Shown in pieces: positions 1-7,827 of a stretch of 64,000 bases of DNA. The number at the start of each line of letters is the position of its first letter. Position 1 is the first letter of the stretch. Source of the DNA: Janthinobacterium lividum (GTDB lineage: Bacteria > Pseudomonadota > Gammaproteobacteria > Burkholderiales > Burkholderiaceae_D); assembly GCF_011601275.1 (NCBI RefSeq), contig NZ_JAAOLY010000004.1, forward strand, positions 303,662-367,661, written 5' to 3'. Made by a program: the position numbers and the translations under genes. Under the pieces are notes generated by a model. The model made no database searches and was not told the origin of the DNA. It was given only the letters and a program-made list of their open reading frames with translations.

Positions 1-332
1 ATGGCGCCGCTTTCTCGCTGAGCTCGATCAGCCTGGCCGACTTCGTGAGCTTGCCCGGTTCCTTTGACGTGACGTTCGTCGGCCACCAGGTGGGCGGCGG
101 CACGGTGAGCCAGACCTTCACCCTCGGTGGCGGCCACACCTTTGCCGATTACACGTTTACGGGTTTCAGCAATCTGCTGTCGGCAACGTGGAAGGAGGGC
201 GCCTTGCACACCTTCCAGGTCGACAATATCGCCGCCACTGTCAGCGCCGTGCCGGAACCGGCCACCTACGGCATGCTGCTGGGCGGTTTGGGCCTGCTGG
301 GCTTCATGCTTCGCCGCAAGAACGCCGCCTGA
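1..332 (+). CDS. PEP-CTERM sorting-domain protein, 3' end only
   Basis: The frame is open from the first base of the window (codons begin at base 3), so this is the C-terminal part of a longer exported protein; the GTG at 45 is internal. The last 30 residues form a PEP-CTERM tag: VPEPATYGMLLGG, a hydrophobic stretch, then the basic end RRKNAA. In this family the tag directs exosortase-dependent sorting to the cell surface or the exopolysaccharide matrix. The tag is almost the same as that of the protein at 46112-46765. The part upstream of the tag looks beta-rich and I do not recognise a domain. The N-terminus and signal peptide lie outside the window. Confidence 0.85.
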   Translation, partial: GAAFSLSSISLADFVSLPGSFDVTFVGHQVGGGTVSQTFTLGGGHTFADYTFTGFSNLLSATWKEGALHTFQVDNIAATVSAVPEPATYGMLLGGLGLLGFMLRRKNAA

Positions 333-368
333 GCCTGAACATGGTGCCGGCCATGCCGGCACGCATGT

Positions 369-396
369 AAAAAAGCCGCCCGTTTTACGGGGCGGC
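369..396 (-). terminator. Rho-independent terminator of the minus-strand metallopeptidase gene
   Basis: A GCCGCCC/GGGGCGGC stem (375-381 with 389-396) is followed, read on the minus strand, by six T. It lies downstream of the gene ending at 532 and fits that transcript better than the plus-strand one. Confidence 0.6.
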
Positions 397-420
397 GATG
401 CTGACAAGCCAGCGCACACG

Positions 421-457
421 AACAATGCCGCCCAGTGGATGCCCGGGCGGCATTGTT
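421..457. repeat. Perfect 13-bp inverted repeat
   Basis: AACAATGCCGCCC (421-433) and its exact reverse complement (445-457) are separated by 11 bases. There is no T-run on either side, so it may be a stabilising hairpin or a factor-assisted terminator between two convergent genes rather than a classic terminator. Confidence 0.55.
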
Positions 458-531
458 ACGTGGACTTCATGACCTGACTTCCCCTGACTTCATAACCCTG
501 ACTGCATGACCAGGACGTTACGATCAGGACG

Positions 532-1098
532 TTACGACCACAGGCGCTGGCCTGACAGGTCGAGCTGGGTCAGGTACAGGCGCACGTCGAATTCGTACTG
601 GTGGTACTGCGGTTCCATATACGTGCACAGCTTGTAGAAGGCCTTGTCGTGCTGCTTTTCCTTGACGTGCGCCAGTTCGTGCACGGCGATCATGCGCAGG
701 AATTCCAGCGGCACTTCCTTGAACATGGTGGCCACGCGGATTTCATGCTTGGCCTTCAGCTTGCCGCCTTGCACGCGCGAGATCGAGGTATGCAAGCCCA
801 GCGCATGCTGGATCACGTGGATCTTGCTGTCGAACGCCACCTTGTTGATGGGCTCGGCATTGCGCAGGAATTCATTCTTCAAATCCTGCACATACTGGTA
901 TAAAGCCTTGTCGTTGCGCACATCGTGTGCGTTCGGATAGCGTTTCAACAGGACGTCGCCCAGCTTGTCCTGCGCGATCAGTTGCTGTACTTGCGCTTGC
1001 GTTTGTTCGGAATAGGCGCTCAGGTATTTCAGGGATGGCTGCATGCGGGGAAGGGCGGGACGGGGCGCGGAGGTGTCGGTAAGGCGAGAATGTACCAT
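532..1098 (-). CDS. YgjP-type zinc metallopeptidase domain protein
   Basis: A 188-residue protein whose second half carries the zincin signature HELAHVKEKQHDKAFYKL: two His and a Glu in HELAH, and a third His in the following helix. This matches the YgjP-like (DUF45) metallopeptidase fold, a cytoplasmic family of unclear physiological substrate. There is no signal peptide. The start is uncertain: an ATG at 1044 (MQPSLKYL) would remove a low-complexity Pro/Arg leader, and neither start has a strong ribosome-binding site. It is transcribed leftwards toward a terminator at 369-396. The KGG and phasin genes lie upstream on the same strand, but more than 120 bases away. Confidence 0.75.
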   Translation of the reverse strand: MVHSRLTDTSAPRPALPRMQPSLKYLSAYSEQTQAQVQQLIAQDKLGDVLLKRYPNAHDVRNDKALYQYVQDLKNEFLRNAEPINKVAFDSKIHVIQHALGLHTSISRVQGGKLKAKHEIRVATMFKEVPLEFLRMIAVHELAHVKEKQHDKAFYKLCTYMEPQYHQYEFDVRLYLTQLDLSGQRLWS

Positions 1099-1222
1099 AC
1101 CGCCGCCCCCGGCGCTGCGCCAGGCCTTGCACGGGGCCGCCAGGGCCGCCCCGTGCCTTCCTGCGTCAAGCCGCGCGCGGCCGGGGCAACTCGCTCAGCC
1201 CGGCCGGTCCCGCCAGCCCCGG

Positions 1223-1603
1223 TCAGCCCTTGTCGTCTTCCTCCTTGCCGCCCTGCCGGCCAGTGCTGCTGCGCGCCGTCGTGCTGCCGCGGTTTTCATT
1301 GGCGCGCTGGGCCGATTGCCGGCTTTCGCCGCCTTTCCTGCCGATTTCCGCCATGTGTTCGCGGTTGCGGCTGACGGCTTCGCCGCCTTTCTGTCCGGCA
1401 CGGCGTGCTTCTTCCGAGTCGAATTCATGCGCCGTGCCCTTTTGATGGGCTGCCTGGCCGCCCTTGCTGGCAATTTCGCGCTGCTGCTCTTCATTCATGG
1501 CGGCGAAACCGCGCTTGCTCGTGCCTTTGGCGCTGCCCGATTCGCTGGCTTTCTGGCTGCTGCCAGCGCCTTTGCCCTGTTCATTACCTTGATTGCTAGC
1601 CAT
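1223..1603 (-). CDS. KGG-repeat stress-induced hydrophilic protein
   Basis: A 126-residue, very hydrophilic protein rich in Gly, Lys, Gln and Ser with three copies of the KGG motif (ASKGGQAA, GQKGGEAV, GRKGGES). This is the stress-induced KGG family typified by YciG/GsiB. Family members are small, probably disordered proteins induced by general stress or stationary phase. The start is well supported: AAGGAG lies about 7 bases before the ATG at 1603. It lies downstream of the phasin gene on the same strand with about 50 bases between them, so the two may be co-transcribed as stress and storage functions. No catalytic role is expected. Confidence 0.85.
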   Translation of the reverse strand: MASNQGNEQGKGAGSSQKASESGSAKGTSKRGFAAMNEEQQREIASKGGQAAHQKGTAHEFDSEEARRAGQKGGEAVSRNREHMAEIGRKGGESRQSAQRANENRGSTTARSSTGRQGGKEEDDKG

Positions 1604-1651
1604 GTCGCTCTCCTTGCTGTCGAGTGGGGGTCAAGTGGTCGATACAGGCGC

Positions 1652-2164
1652 TCAATGCGCCTGATCGGATTGCCTGCTGGTATCGCGGTTGCTGCCCGCG
1701 CCGTCGCGGTGGCCCGTGGCGTGCATTTTTTCAATCATTTCACGCTGGCGCTGCGTGGCTTTTTCCGTTTCTTCGGCCGTCTTGCGCACCACTTCGTCAG
1801 CGAAGGCCACGGCCGTGCGGCTCGCTTCGGGCAAGTGGTTCTCTGCCGTGCGGTTCATTTCGACATTGGCGCTGGCGACGAGATTGCCTAGTTGCTGCTG
1901 GTACTGGCGCAGTGTGTTGCCGCTTGGCTGCAACTGGCCGGCGGCCAGCGACATGAGCTCACCCGTGTCGCGCGCGCACAGCAGTTGCTGGCTGGCGCTG
2001 CTCCACTCCTGCAACAAGTCTTGCGCCAGCCGCAGATGCAGCTCGCTTAACTGCTGCACCGTATCGAACATCTTGCGCGATAGTTCCGTGGCGAAATTGC
2101 ACTGGGCCTCGAGATGGGACTTCAGGGCGGGGCTGAGACTGGGGGACATACTGTTTGGGAACAT
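1652..2164 (-). CDS. Phasin family protein
   Basis: A 170-residue helical protein with the phasin pattern: an amphipathic region with NFATELSRKMFDTVQQL and a later helix ending in a polar Gln/Arg/Asp-rich tail. Phasins coat polyhydroxyalkanoate granules and control their size, or act as general stress proteins in the cytoplasm. The start is supported by GAGG about 7 bases before the ATG. The disordered tail (GAGSNRDTSRQSDQAH) is usual for this family. No PHA synthase gene is in the window, so a role at granules is inferred from the family. Confidence 0.8.
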   Translation of the reverse strand: MFPNSMSPSLSPALKSHLEAQCNFATELSRKMFDTVQQLSELHLRLAQDLLQEWSSASQQLLCARDTGELMSLAAGQLQPSGNTLRQYQQQLGNLVASANVEMNRTAENHLPEASRTAVAFADEVVRKTAEETEKATQRQREMIEKMHATGHRDGAGSNRDTSRQSDQAH

Positions 2165-2508
2165 GTTCTACCTCAATGAAAAGCGGATCCAGAAAACACC
2201 CGGTGCACCGGATGCGGCGTATGGTGAAACAAGCAAAGGGATAGACGCCCAATGGCGCGCCAGGTTCCATGGCAGATGCCGGTTTGGCGCGAGAATGGGG
2301 GCTGGCAGGTGGAAAAACGCGATCACTTTGTGCTGGATCAAATGAACGTCAATCAGGCCGACGCAGTGGGCAGCCATGTCGCTTGTGTGGAAAATGCATG
2401 TTTACAGGCCCGGCCGTGCGACAATAGCCGGCTCGCGGCAGCGCAGCCGATGGCCGGCGCGCGTGGCTGAGCCGAGCATCGCCTTACTTTTTACCTGATT
2501 CCGCGACC
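2165..2508. other. Divergent intergenic region, phasin / purU
   Basis: About 340 bases between two divergent genes. It should hold both promoters. I see no convincing -35/-10 pair, no RNA gene and no repeat. purU has no clear Shine-Dalgarno sequence. Confidence 0.4.
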
Positions 2509-3390
2509 ATGACGCATCCCGAATACATCCTGACCCTGTCCTGCCTGGACCAGCGCGGCATCGTGCACCGCGTCTCCGGCTTCCTGGCCGAGCGCGGCTG
2601 CAACATCCTCGATTCCGCCCAGTTCGGCGACCAGGAATCCCAGCTGTTCTTCATGCGCGTGCATTTCGCGCTGGAAGACGGCGCCGTCAGCGACGCCCAG
2701 TTGCGCAGCGACTTCGCCGACCTGTCGCAAGCCATGCAGTTGAATGGCCCCTTCCACGGCCAGTTGCACGATGCGCGCGTCAAGCCGCGCGTCATGCTGA
2801 TGGTGTCGAAGATCGGCCATTGCCTGAACGACTTGCTGTTCCGCTACAAGAGCGGCTTGCTGAACGTGGAAATTCCCGCCATCGTGTCGAACCACATGGA
2901 GTTCTACCAGCTGGCGGCCAGCTACAATATTCCCTTCCACCACCTGCCGCTGGCGGCCGGCGCGCCGGAAGCGGCCAAGCTGGCGCAGGAAGCGAAGATC
3001 ATCGACTTGATGGACACGCACAAGATCGACCTGGTGGTGCTGGCGCGCTACATGCAAATCCTGTCGCCCGGCCTGTGCCAGGCGCTCGACGGCCGCGCCA
3101 TCAATATCCACCATTCCTTCCTGCCCAGCTTCAAGGGCGCCAAGCCGTATGCGCAGGCGCATCACCGCGGCGTCAAGCTGATCGGCGCGACGGCCCATTT
3201 CGTCACGGGCGACCTGGACGAAGGCCCGATCATCGAGCAGGACGTCGAGCGCGTCGACCATGCGATGGATGCGGAAACCCTGACGGCCATCGGCCGCGAC
3301 GTCGAGTGCGTGGTGCTGGCGCGCGCCGTGAAATGGTTCGTCGAGCACCGCATTTTGAAAAATGGCGACAAGACGGTGGTTTTCCGCTGA
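2509..3390 (+). CDS. purU: Formyltetrahydrofolate deformylase
   Basis: PurU hydrolyses 10-formyl-tetrahydrofolate to tetrahydrofolate and formate, balancing the one-carbon pool and feeding formate to PurT. The 293-residue length is normal. An ACT domain covers roughly residues 5-85 (LTLSCLDQRGIVHRVSGFLAE), followed by a formyltransferase-type hydrolase domain. Catalytic motifs are visible: Asn and His in NIHHSFLPSFKGAKPY (from about residue 199) and the Asp in GDLDEGPIIEQ (about 235). The start gives the ACT domain at the very N-terminus, as expected. yaeQ follows 39 bases downstream and may be co-transcribed. Confidence 0.95.
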   Translation: MTHPEYILTLSCLDQRGIVHRVSGFLAERGCNILDSAQFGDQESQLFFMRVHFALEDGAVSDAQLRSDFADLSQAMQLNGPFHGQLHDARVKPRVMLMVSKIGHCLNDLLFRYKSGLLNVEIPAIVSNHMEFYQLAASYNIPFHHLPLAAGAPEAAKLAQEAKIIDLMDTHKIDLVVLARYMQILSPGLCQALDGRAINIHHSFLPSFKGAKPYAQAHHRGVKLIGATAHFVTGDLDEGPIIEQDVERVDHAMDAETLTAIGRDVECVVLARAVKWFVEHRILKNGDKTVVFR

Positions 3391-3429
3391 TACCGACTTC
3401 ACTATTCACTTTACCGAGACAGAAACACG

Positions 3430-3972
3430 ATGGCCCTTAAAGCAACAATTTTCAAAGCCGATCTGCAGATCGCCGACATGGACCGCAATTACTACCAGGA
3501 TCACGCGCTGACCCTGGCGCGCCACCCGTCCGAGACGGACGAGCGCATGATGGTGCGCCTGCTGGCGTTCGCCATCCACGCCGACGAGGCGCTGACCTTC
3601 ACCAAGGGCCTGTTCGACACGGAAGAGCCCGACCTGTGGCAGAAAGACCTGACGGGCGCCATCCAGCTGTGGATCGAAGTGGGCCAGCCCGACGAAAAGC
3701 GCATCCTGAAGGCGTGCGGCCGTTCGGAGCAGGTCATCGTCTACAGCTATGGCGCAACGAGCCACATCTGGTGGAAGCAGATCGCCAACAAACTGGAACG
3801 GGCGAAAAACCTGACCGTGATCAACCTGCCGTCCGAAGCGGCGCAAGACATGAGCAAGCTGGCGCAGCGCAGCATGCAGCTGCAATGCACGATCCAGGAT
3901 GGCCAGATCTGGCTGACGGACAGCGTCAACACGGTCCTGATCGACCGCGAACCGGTGAAGCCGGCCCGCTGA
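3430..3972 (+). CDS. yaeQ: YaeQ family protein
   Basis: A 180-residue full-length YaeQ family member. The N-terminus (MALKATIFKADLQIADMDR) and the segment DLTGAIQLWIEVGQPDEKRI are typical. The family has a compact PD-(D/E)XK-like fold. Its function is not established; in some enterobacteria it has been linked to suppression of rfaH defects. There is no signal peptide, so a cytoplasmic location is likely. It follows purU closely and is closed by a strong terminator at 3991-4019. Confidence 0.9.
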   Translation: MALKATIFKADLQIADMDRNYYQDHALTLARHPSETDERMMVRLLAFAIHADEALTFTKGLFDTEEPDLWQKDLTGAIQLWIEVGQPDEKRILKACGRSEQVIVYSYGATSHIWWKQIANKLERAKNLTVINLPSEAAQDMSKLAQRSMQLQCTIQDGQIWLTDSVNTVLIDREPVKPAR

Positions 3973-3990
3973 TTTGACTGTAGGAAACGC

Positions 3991-4019
3991 AAAAAGCCCG
4001 GAGCGATCCGGGCTTTTTT
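3991..4019 (+). terminator. Rho-independent terminator after yaeQ (probably bidirectional)
   Basis: Stem GCCCGGA/TCCGGGC (3996-4002 with 4007-4013), loop GCGA, five A before and six T after. It lies between the convergent yaeQ and the GGSG-repeat gene and can serve both strands. Confidence 0.9.
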
Positions 4020-4031
4020 CGTTGTGAACGA

Positions 4032-4826
4032 TCAATTCGGTGCTGCGCCCAGGCGCTTGATGCTGCTCGAACGCTGCATGCTGCGGCTGATGCGCGGGTC
4101 GCCGTAGTAGCTCACTTCGCCCGAACCGCCGATGCTGATGGTCAAGTCGTCCTTGGCCCATACTTGCGCTTCGCCCGAGCCGCCGATGCTTACCTGCACC
4201 TCGCGCGCCGCCAGCTTGCCGGCCTGGATATTGCCCGAGCCGCCGATCGACGCCGTCAGCTGCTCCGTCTTGCCGCTGGCCTTGAAGCTGCCGCTGCCGC
4301 CGATGGCAATGGAAACTTGGCGGCTGTCGAGGTCGCGCGCATGGATGGAGCCGGAACCGCCCACGTCGAAGCGCAGGTTCTCGGCGCGCAAGCCCGTCGC
4401 CGTGATGTTGCCCGAGCCACCCACGCTGACGCGCTCCACCTGGCGCGCCTGGATGACGATGGTCAGGCTGCTCTGGCGGAAATTGGCGTTGCGCTTGGCG
4501 GGGCGGATGCGCAGGGTGCCGTTTTCCACGGCCGTGTCGATCAGCGGCAGGATATTGTCGTCCGCTTCGATGGTGACGCTGTCCGTGTTGCCGATGCGCA
4601 GTTCGACCGTGCCCGGCACGTTCAGCGCCACGGCATGGAAACTGCCCACGTCGCGCGTCTGCTTTTGCAGCTTGCCGCTGCCCTGGATGCTGTTGCCGGA
4701 AATCCAGTCGAGCGGCGATGCCAGCGCCGGCGCGGCCGGGCTGGCCAGCGCGCAGGCGGCCAGCAGCAGGGCGGTCGCGGCGCTGGCGTGGCGGCGGTGG
4801 CGCGGGTGGAAAAGTGGCTGTGTCAT
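4032..4826 (-). CDS. Exported DUF2807 (putative auto-transporter adhesin, head GIN domain) protein
   Basis: A 264-residue protein with a Tat- or Sec-like N-terminus (RHRRHASAATALLLAACALA), so it is probably periplasmic or outer-membrane. The body is a DUF2807 beta-helix: GTVELRIGNTDSVTIEADDNI, then six regular GGSG turns (GGSGNI, GGSGSI, GGSGSF, GGSGNI, GGSGEA, GGSGEV) spaced about 18-20 residues apart. The ATG at 4826 is chosen because GGGAG lies just before it and a signal-like segment follows; the open frame continues upstream to 5000 but that part is Cys-rich and not protein-like. The function of the family is unknown; the head GIN name suggests an adhesin-like fold, not proven here. Confidence 0.8.
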   Translation of the reverse strand: MTQPLFHPRHRRHASAATALLLAACALASPAAPALASPLDWISGNSIQGSGKLQKQTRDVGSFHAVALNVPGTVELRIGNTDSVTIEADDNILPLIDTAVENGTLRIRPAKRNANFRQSSLTIVIQARQVERVSVGGSGNITATGLRAENLRFDVGGSGSIHARDLDSRQVSIAIGGSGSFKASGKTEQLTASIGGSGNIQAGKLAAREVQVSIGGSGEAQVWAKDDLTISIGGSGEVSYYGDPRISRSMQRSSSIKRLGAAPN

Positions 4827-5014
4827 TCTTGCTCCCTGTTTTGAATTGGTATACTTGCATGGTATGCCAGCCGGCCGCGCCTGCGTACCGCCCTGCGACA
4901 GACTGCGCCAGCGGCGGCATGGAATGCAGGAGGATGCGACAGGATGGCATGAGGTATCATGCCGGTATTGGACATACGACGACCGGCACGCGCCGCTCAC
5001 ACTACTGGAATTAC

Positions 5015-5650
5015 ATGCTGATCATCACCATCAAACAGGGCAAGGAAAAGAGCTTGCTGGGCCAATCGTGGATTTACGCGTCCGCGATTGAAAAAGTCGA
5101 AGGCAAGCCGCAGGAAAAAATGAAGCCTGGCTCGACGGCCATCGTGCAAAGCTCGGCTAAGCAATTCATCGCCCGCGCCGCCTACAATTCGAAGTCGCAG
5201 ATCCGCGCGCGCATCTGGAGCTTCAAGGAAGACGAACCCGTCGACCACGCGCTGATCAAACGCCGGGTCAAGGCCGCCATCGAGAAAAAACTGCCAGCCA
5301 TCAAGAAGGCCGGTGAAAACCAGCTGCTGACGCTGATCAAGGGCGAGGACGAGGGCTTGCCGGGCCTGGTGGTGCAGCTGTTCGGCGGCGTGCAAGGCTA
5401 TCTGATCTGCGAATTCAACGCCGGCGGCGTCGACGCGTGGAAAGTGGCCATCGTGCAATCGCTGATGGCCTCCACCGGCTGCGTCAACGTGTACGAGCGC
5501 TGCGACGATCTGATGCGCAAGGGTGAAGGCTTGCCCCTGATCGACGGCGCCCTGGCCGGCGAGGAACCGCCCGATGAAGTCATGCTGACGGACAATGGCG
5601 TGCGTTATGCGCTGGATTTGAAGACGGGGCACAAGAGCAAGTTCCGTTGA
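5015..5650 (+). CDS. RlmI-like PUA protein lacking the methyltransferase domain
   Basis: A 211-residue protein. The N-terminal 70 or so residues (LIITIKQGKEKSLLGQ, then GSTAIVQSSAKQFIARAAYN) are a PUA domain as in RlmI-type 23S rRNA (cytosine-C5) methyltransferases. The middle part (ENQLLTLIKGEDEGLPGLVV, NVYERCDD) is the RlmI central domain. In the full enzymes (about 395 residues) the sequence goes on with a GHKTGFYLDQR-like linker and the SAM-binding domain. Here it ends at GHKSKFR, followed directly by a perfect 14-bp terminator hairpin. It therefore lacks the catalytic part and may only bind RNA, or be a remnant. The start at 5015 is chosen by homology; the open frame begins earlier. Confidence 0.7.
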   Translation: MLIITIKQGKEKSLLGQSWIYASAIEKVEGKPQEKMKPGSTAIVQSSAKQFIARAAYNSKSQIRARIWSFKEDEPVDHALIKRRVKAAIEKKLPAIKKAGENQLLTLIKGEDEGLPGLVVQLFGGVQGYLICEFNAGGVDAWKVAIVQSLMASTGCVNVYERCDDLMRKGEGLPLIDGALAGEEPPDEVMLTDNGVRYALDLKTGHKSKFR

Positions 5651-5665
5651 GGATTGCTGTGGTTC

Positions 5666-5697
5666 GTGAAAAAGCCGGCGCTTGCCGGCTTTTTCAC
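5666..5697. terminator. Bidirectional rho-independent terminator
   Basis: A perfect 14-bp stem, GTGAAAAAGCCGGC (5666-5679) with its complement at 5684-5697, loop GCTT. T-runs occur on both strands, between the RlmI-like gene and the convergent cytochrome gene. Confidence 0.9.
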
Positions 5698-5702
5698 GTC
5701 CG

Positions 5703-6977
5703 CTACTCCAGCGGCACGCTACGGTATTTATTTACCTCCAGGGCCGACACGGCCGGCGCATCATTGCCCCACGACACGCGCAGGTACGTCACCACGGCCG
5801 CCACTTCCGCGTCATCCATGACGGGGCCGAACGGCGGCATGCCGTAGGGACGCGGGTTGCCGCGGGTGCCGGGCGCGAAGCCGCCGTTGAGCACGAGGCG
5901 GATGGCGTTGACGGCCGACTGCGTCGTCAGCGCGCGGTTGCCGGCCAGCGGCGGATAGCCGGGCGGCAAGCCCTTGCCATCGGCCTGGTGGCAGCTCGCG
6001 CATTGCGCCTCATACAGTTTCGCGCCCAGCGCCAGTTGCTGCCTGGCTTGCTCCGACGTGTCGCGCGGCGCCCGTTGTGCGGGCTGCGCGGGGCCGGGCA
6101 GGCTCTTCAGGTAGACGGCCATCGCCTGCACGTCGGCCGTGCTCATGTGCTGCAAGCTTTGCCGTACGACTTCCGCCATGGGGCCGAACACGGTGGCGCG
6201 CGGCGACACGCCCGTTTGCAGCAATTCCACGATATGCGCCGTATCCCAGTCCCCAAGGCCCGCTTCCGCGTCCGACGTCAGCGAGGGCGCGTACCAGCCC
6301 AGCACGGGGATCAGGCCGCCCGACAGGCCGTCGTCGCTGCCGCCCAGGGTGGTGCGGCTGCTATGGCAGGCGCTGCAGTGGCCCAGGCCCTGCACCAGAT
6401 AGGCGCCGCGGTTCCATTCCATGCTTTTGTTTGTGAGCGGCTGGTACACGCCGGGCTTGAAATACAGGGCGCGCCAGGCGGCCAGCGCGATCTGCTGGTT
6501 GTAGGGGAAGCGCAGCGCGTGCGGCGCGTTCGTTTGTTTGTGCGGCGGCACGCTCTGGAAATACGCGTACAGGGCGTCGCTGTCTTCGCGCTGCACCTTG
6601 GTATAGCTGGTGTAGGGAAAGGCGGGATACAGCAGCCGGCCATCTTTTGATTTGCCATTGTGGATGGCGCGCCAGAAATCGTCGGCCGTCCAGCTGCCGA
6701 TGCCCGTTTCCTTGTCGGCCGTGATGTTGGGCGAGAGCACCTTGCCGAACGGCGTCTGCAAGGCCCGGCCACCCGCATACGGCACGCCGCCGCGCGTCGT
6801 GTGGCAGGCCATGCAGTCGCCCGCCTTGGCCAGGTAGGCGCCGCGCGCGACCAGCTGTTCCTGGCTCAGGGTGCTGGCCACGGCGGGCGGTCCCAGATCG
6901 TCCGCCGGCCACAGGATGAATTTGGCGCCGGCCGCAACGATGGCGACGCCGGCAATCGCGATCATCCATTTTTTCAT
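5703..6977 (-). CDS. Membrane-anchored triheme cytochrome c
   Basis: A 424-residue protein with one N-terminal membrane segment (MIAIAGVAIVAAGAKFILW) and three haem c sites: CMACH, CSACH and CASCH. Order and length match the cytochrome subunit of membrane-bound alcohol or gluconate dehydrogenases, which passes electrons from a periplasmic dehydrogenase to quinone. No dehydrogenase subunit is adjacent. Its ATG at 6977 overlaps the stop of the upstream diheme cytochrome gene by 4 bases (ATGA), so the two are translationally coupled. The longer open frame to 7181 is antisense-free read-through inside the upstream gene and is not used. Confidence 0.85.
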   Translation of the reverse strand: MKKWMIAIAGVAIVAAGAKFILWPADDLGPPAVASTLSQEQLVARGAYLAKAGDCMACHTTRGGVPYAGGRALQTPFGKVLSPNITADKETGIGSWTADDFWRAIHNGKSKDGRLLYPAFPYTSYTKVQREDSDALYAYFQSVPPHKQTNAPHALRFPYNQQIALAAWRALYFKPGVYQPLTNKSMEWNRGAYLVQGLGHCSACHSSRTTLGGSDDGLSGGLIPVLGWYAPSLTSDAEAGLGDWDTAHIVELLQTGVSPRATVFGPMAEVVRQSLQHMSTADVQAMAVYLKSLPGPAQPAQRAPRDTSEQARQQLALGAKLYEAQCASCHQADGKGLPPGYPPLAGNRALTTQSAVNAIRLVLNGGFAPGTRGNPRPYGMPPFGPVMDDAEVAAVVTYLRVSWGNDAPAVSALEVNKYRSVPLE

Positions 6978-7687
6978 GGCGCCACCTGCGCGCTGGAGCC
7001 GGGTACGCCGCCGCAATGCAGCGGTAGGGGCAGGGCGATGCTGCTGGCGGGCCGCGCGTCGGCGTTGGCGACCTGCGTGCCCAGCCAGGCCGAGACGGCG
7101 CCCACGTCGGCATCCGACAGGCGCTGCGCCACTTGCGCCATGCAGTCGGGAGCGTGGGCGCGGCGGATGCCGTTCTTCCATGCGCCCAGCTGGGCGTTGA
7201 TATAGTCGCGCGGCAAGCCCAGCAAGCCGGGGATGGCGGGCGCCACGCCGGCCAGCTGCTGGCCGTGGCAGGCGATACAGGCGGGTATCTTTTTGCCGGC
7301 ATCACCGCGCAGCACCAGCTGCTGTCCGCGCGCCAGGGCCGTCGTGCCGGCGCCGCTGGGCTGGGCCGGCGGCGGGGCAGGGTGCTGTGCCGCAAAATAC
7401 TCGGCGATTTCGCGCAGGTAATCGTCAGGCAAGTGCTCGACCATATAGTTCATCATCGGATACTGGCGCCGTCCCTCGCGAAAATTCAGCAGCTGGTTGT
7501 ACAGGTAGCCGGCAGGCTTGCCGGCGATGCGGGGAAAGAAGGCATCGTGCTTTTCCTGTTGCGCATGACAAGACGTGCACGCCTTGATGCGCTGCTCCAG
7601 GCTGTCGTGGCTGGCGGAGATGGCAGCGGGCGCGGCTATGGCCAGCATCAGCACGAGGGGAGAATGCAGTAGCATGGAAAGTCGCAT
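6974..7687 (-). CDS. Diheme cytochrome c, c4-like
   Basis: A 237-residue periplasmic protein with a cleavable signal peptide (LLHSPLVLMLAIAAPAAISA) and two cytochrome c domains, each with one CXXCH site (CTSCH near residue 37, CIACH near 137). The repeat GKPAGYLYNQLLNFREGRR and PRDYINAQLGAWKNGIRR marks the duplicated cytochrome c4-type (c553/c4) fold. It is the first gene of a two-gene unit with the membrane triheme cytochrome downstream and may pass electrons between it and a terminal oxidase. It is transcribed divergently from the MocR regulator at 7828, which is a candidate regulator. Confidence 0.85.
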   Translation of the reverse strand: MRLSMLLHSPLVLMLAIAAPAAISASHDSLEQRIKACTSCHAQQEKHDAFFPRIAGKPAGYLYNQLLNFREGRRQYPMMNYMVEHLPDDYLREIAEYFAAQHPAPPPAQPSGAGTTALARGQQLVLRGDAGKKIPACIACHGQQLAGVAPAIPGLLGLPRDYINAQLGAWKNGIRRAHAPDCMAQVAQRLSDADVGAVSAWLGTQVANADARPASSIALPLPLHCGGVPGSSAQVAP

Positions 7688-7769
7688 GGGGAAATCACCT
7701 GTCTCGTCGGTCTGTGTCGCGTGCCGGTGTTGCTGCCCGGATGTTGTTACCCTAGCATATACCGGGTAC

Positions 7770-7782
7770 TGTCACTGTGACA
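7770..7782. promoter_or_regulatory. Candidate operator in the cytochrome / MocR divergent region
   Basis: The perfect palindrome TGTCACTGTGACA sits in the 140-base gap between the divergent cytochrome operon and the MocR gene. It could be a regulator site. Its assignment to the adjacent MocR protein is inference. Confidence 0.35.
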
Positions 7783-7827
7783 GGATCAGTTGTGCAATAA
7801 AACCACGGATCAGTTTGAGGAGCAGGG

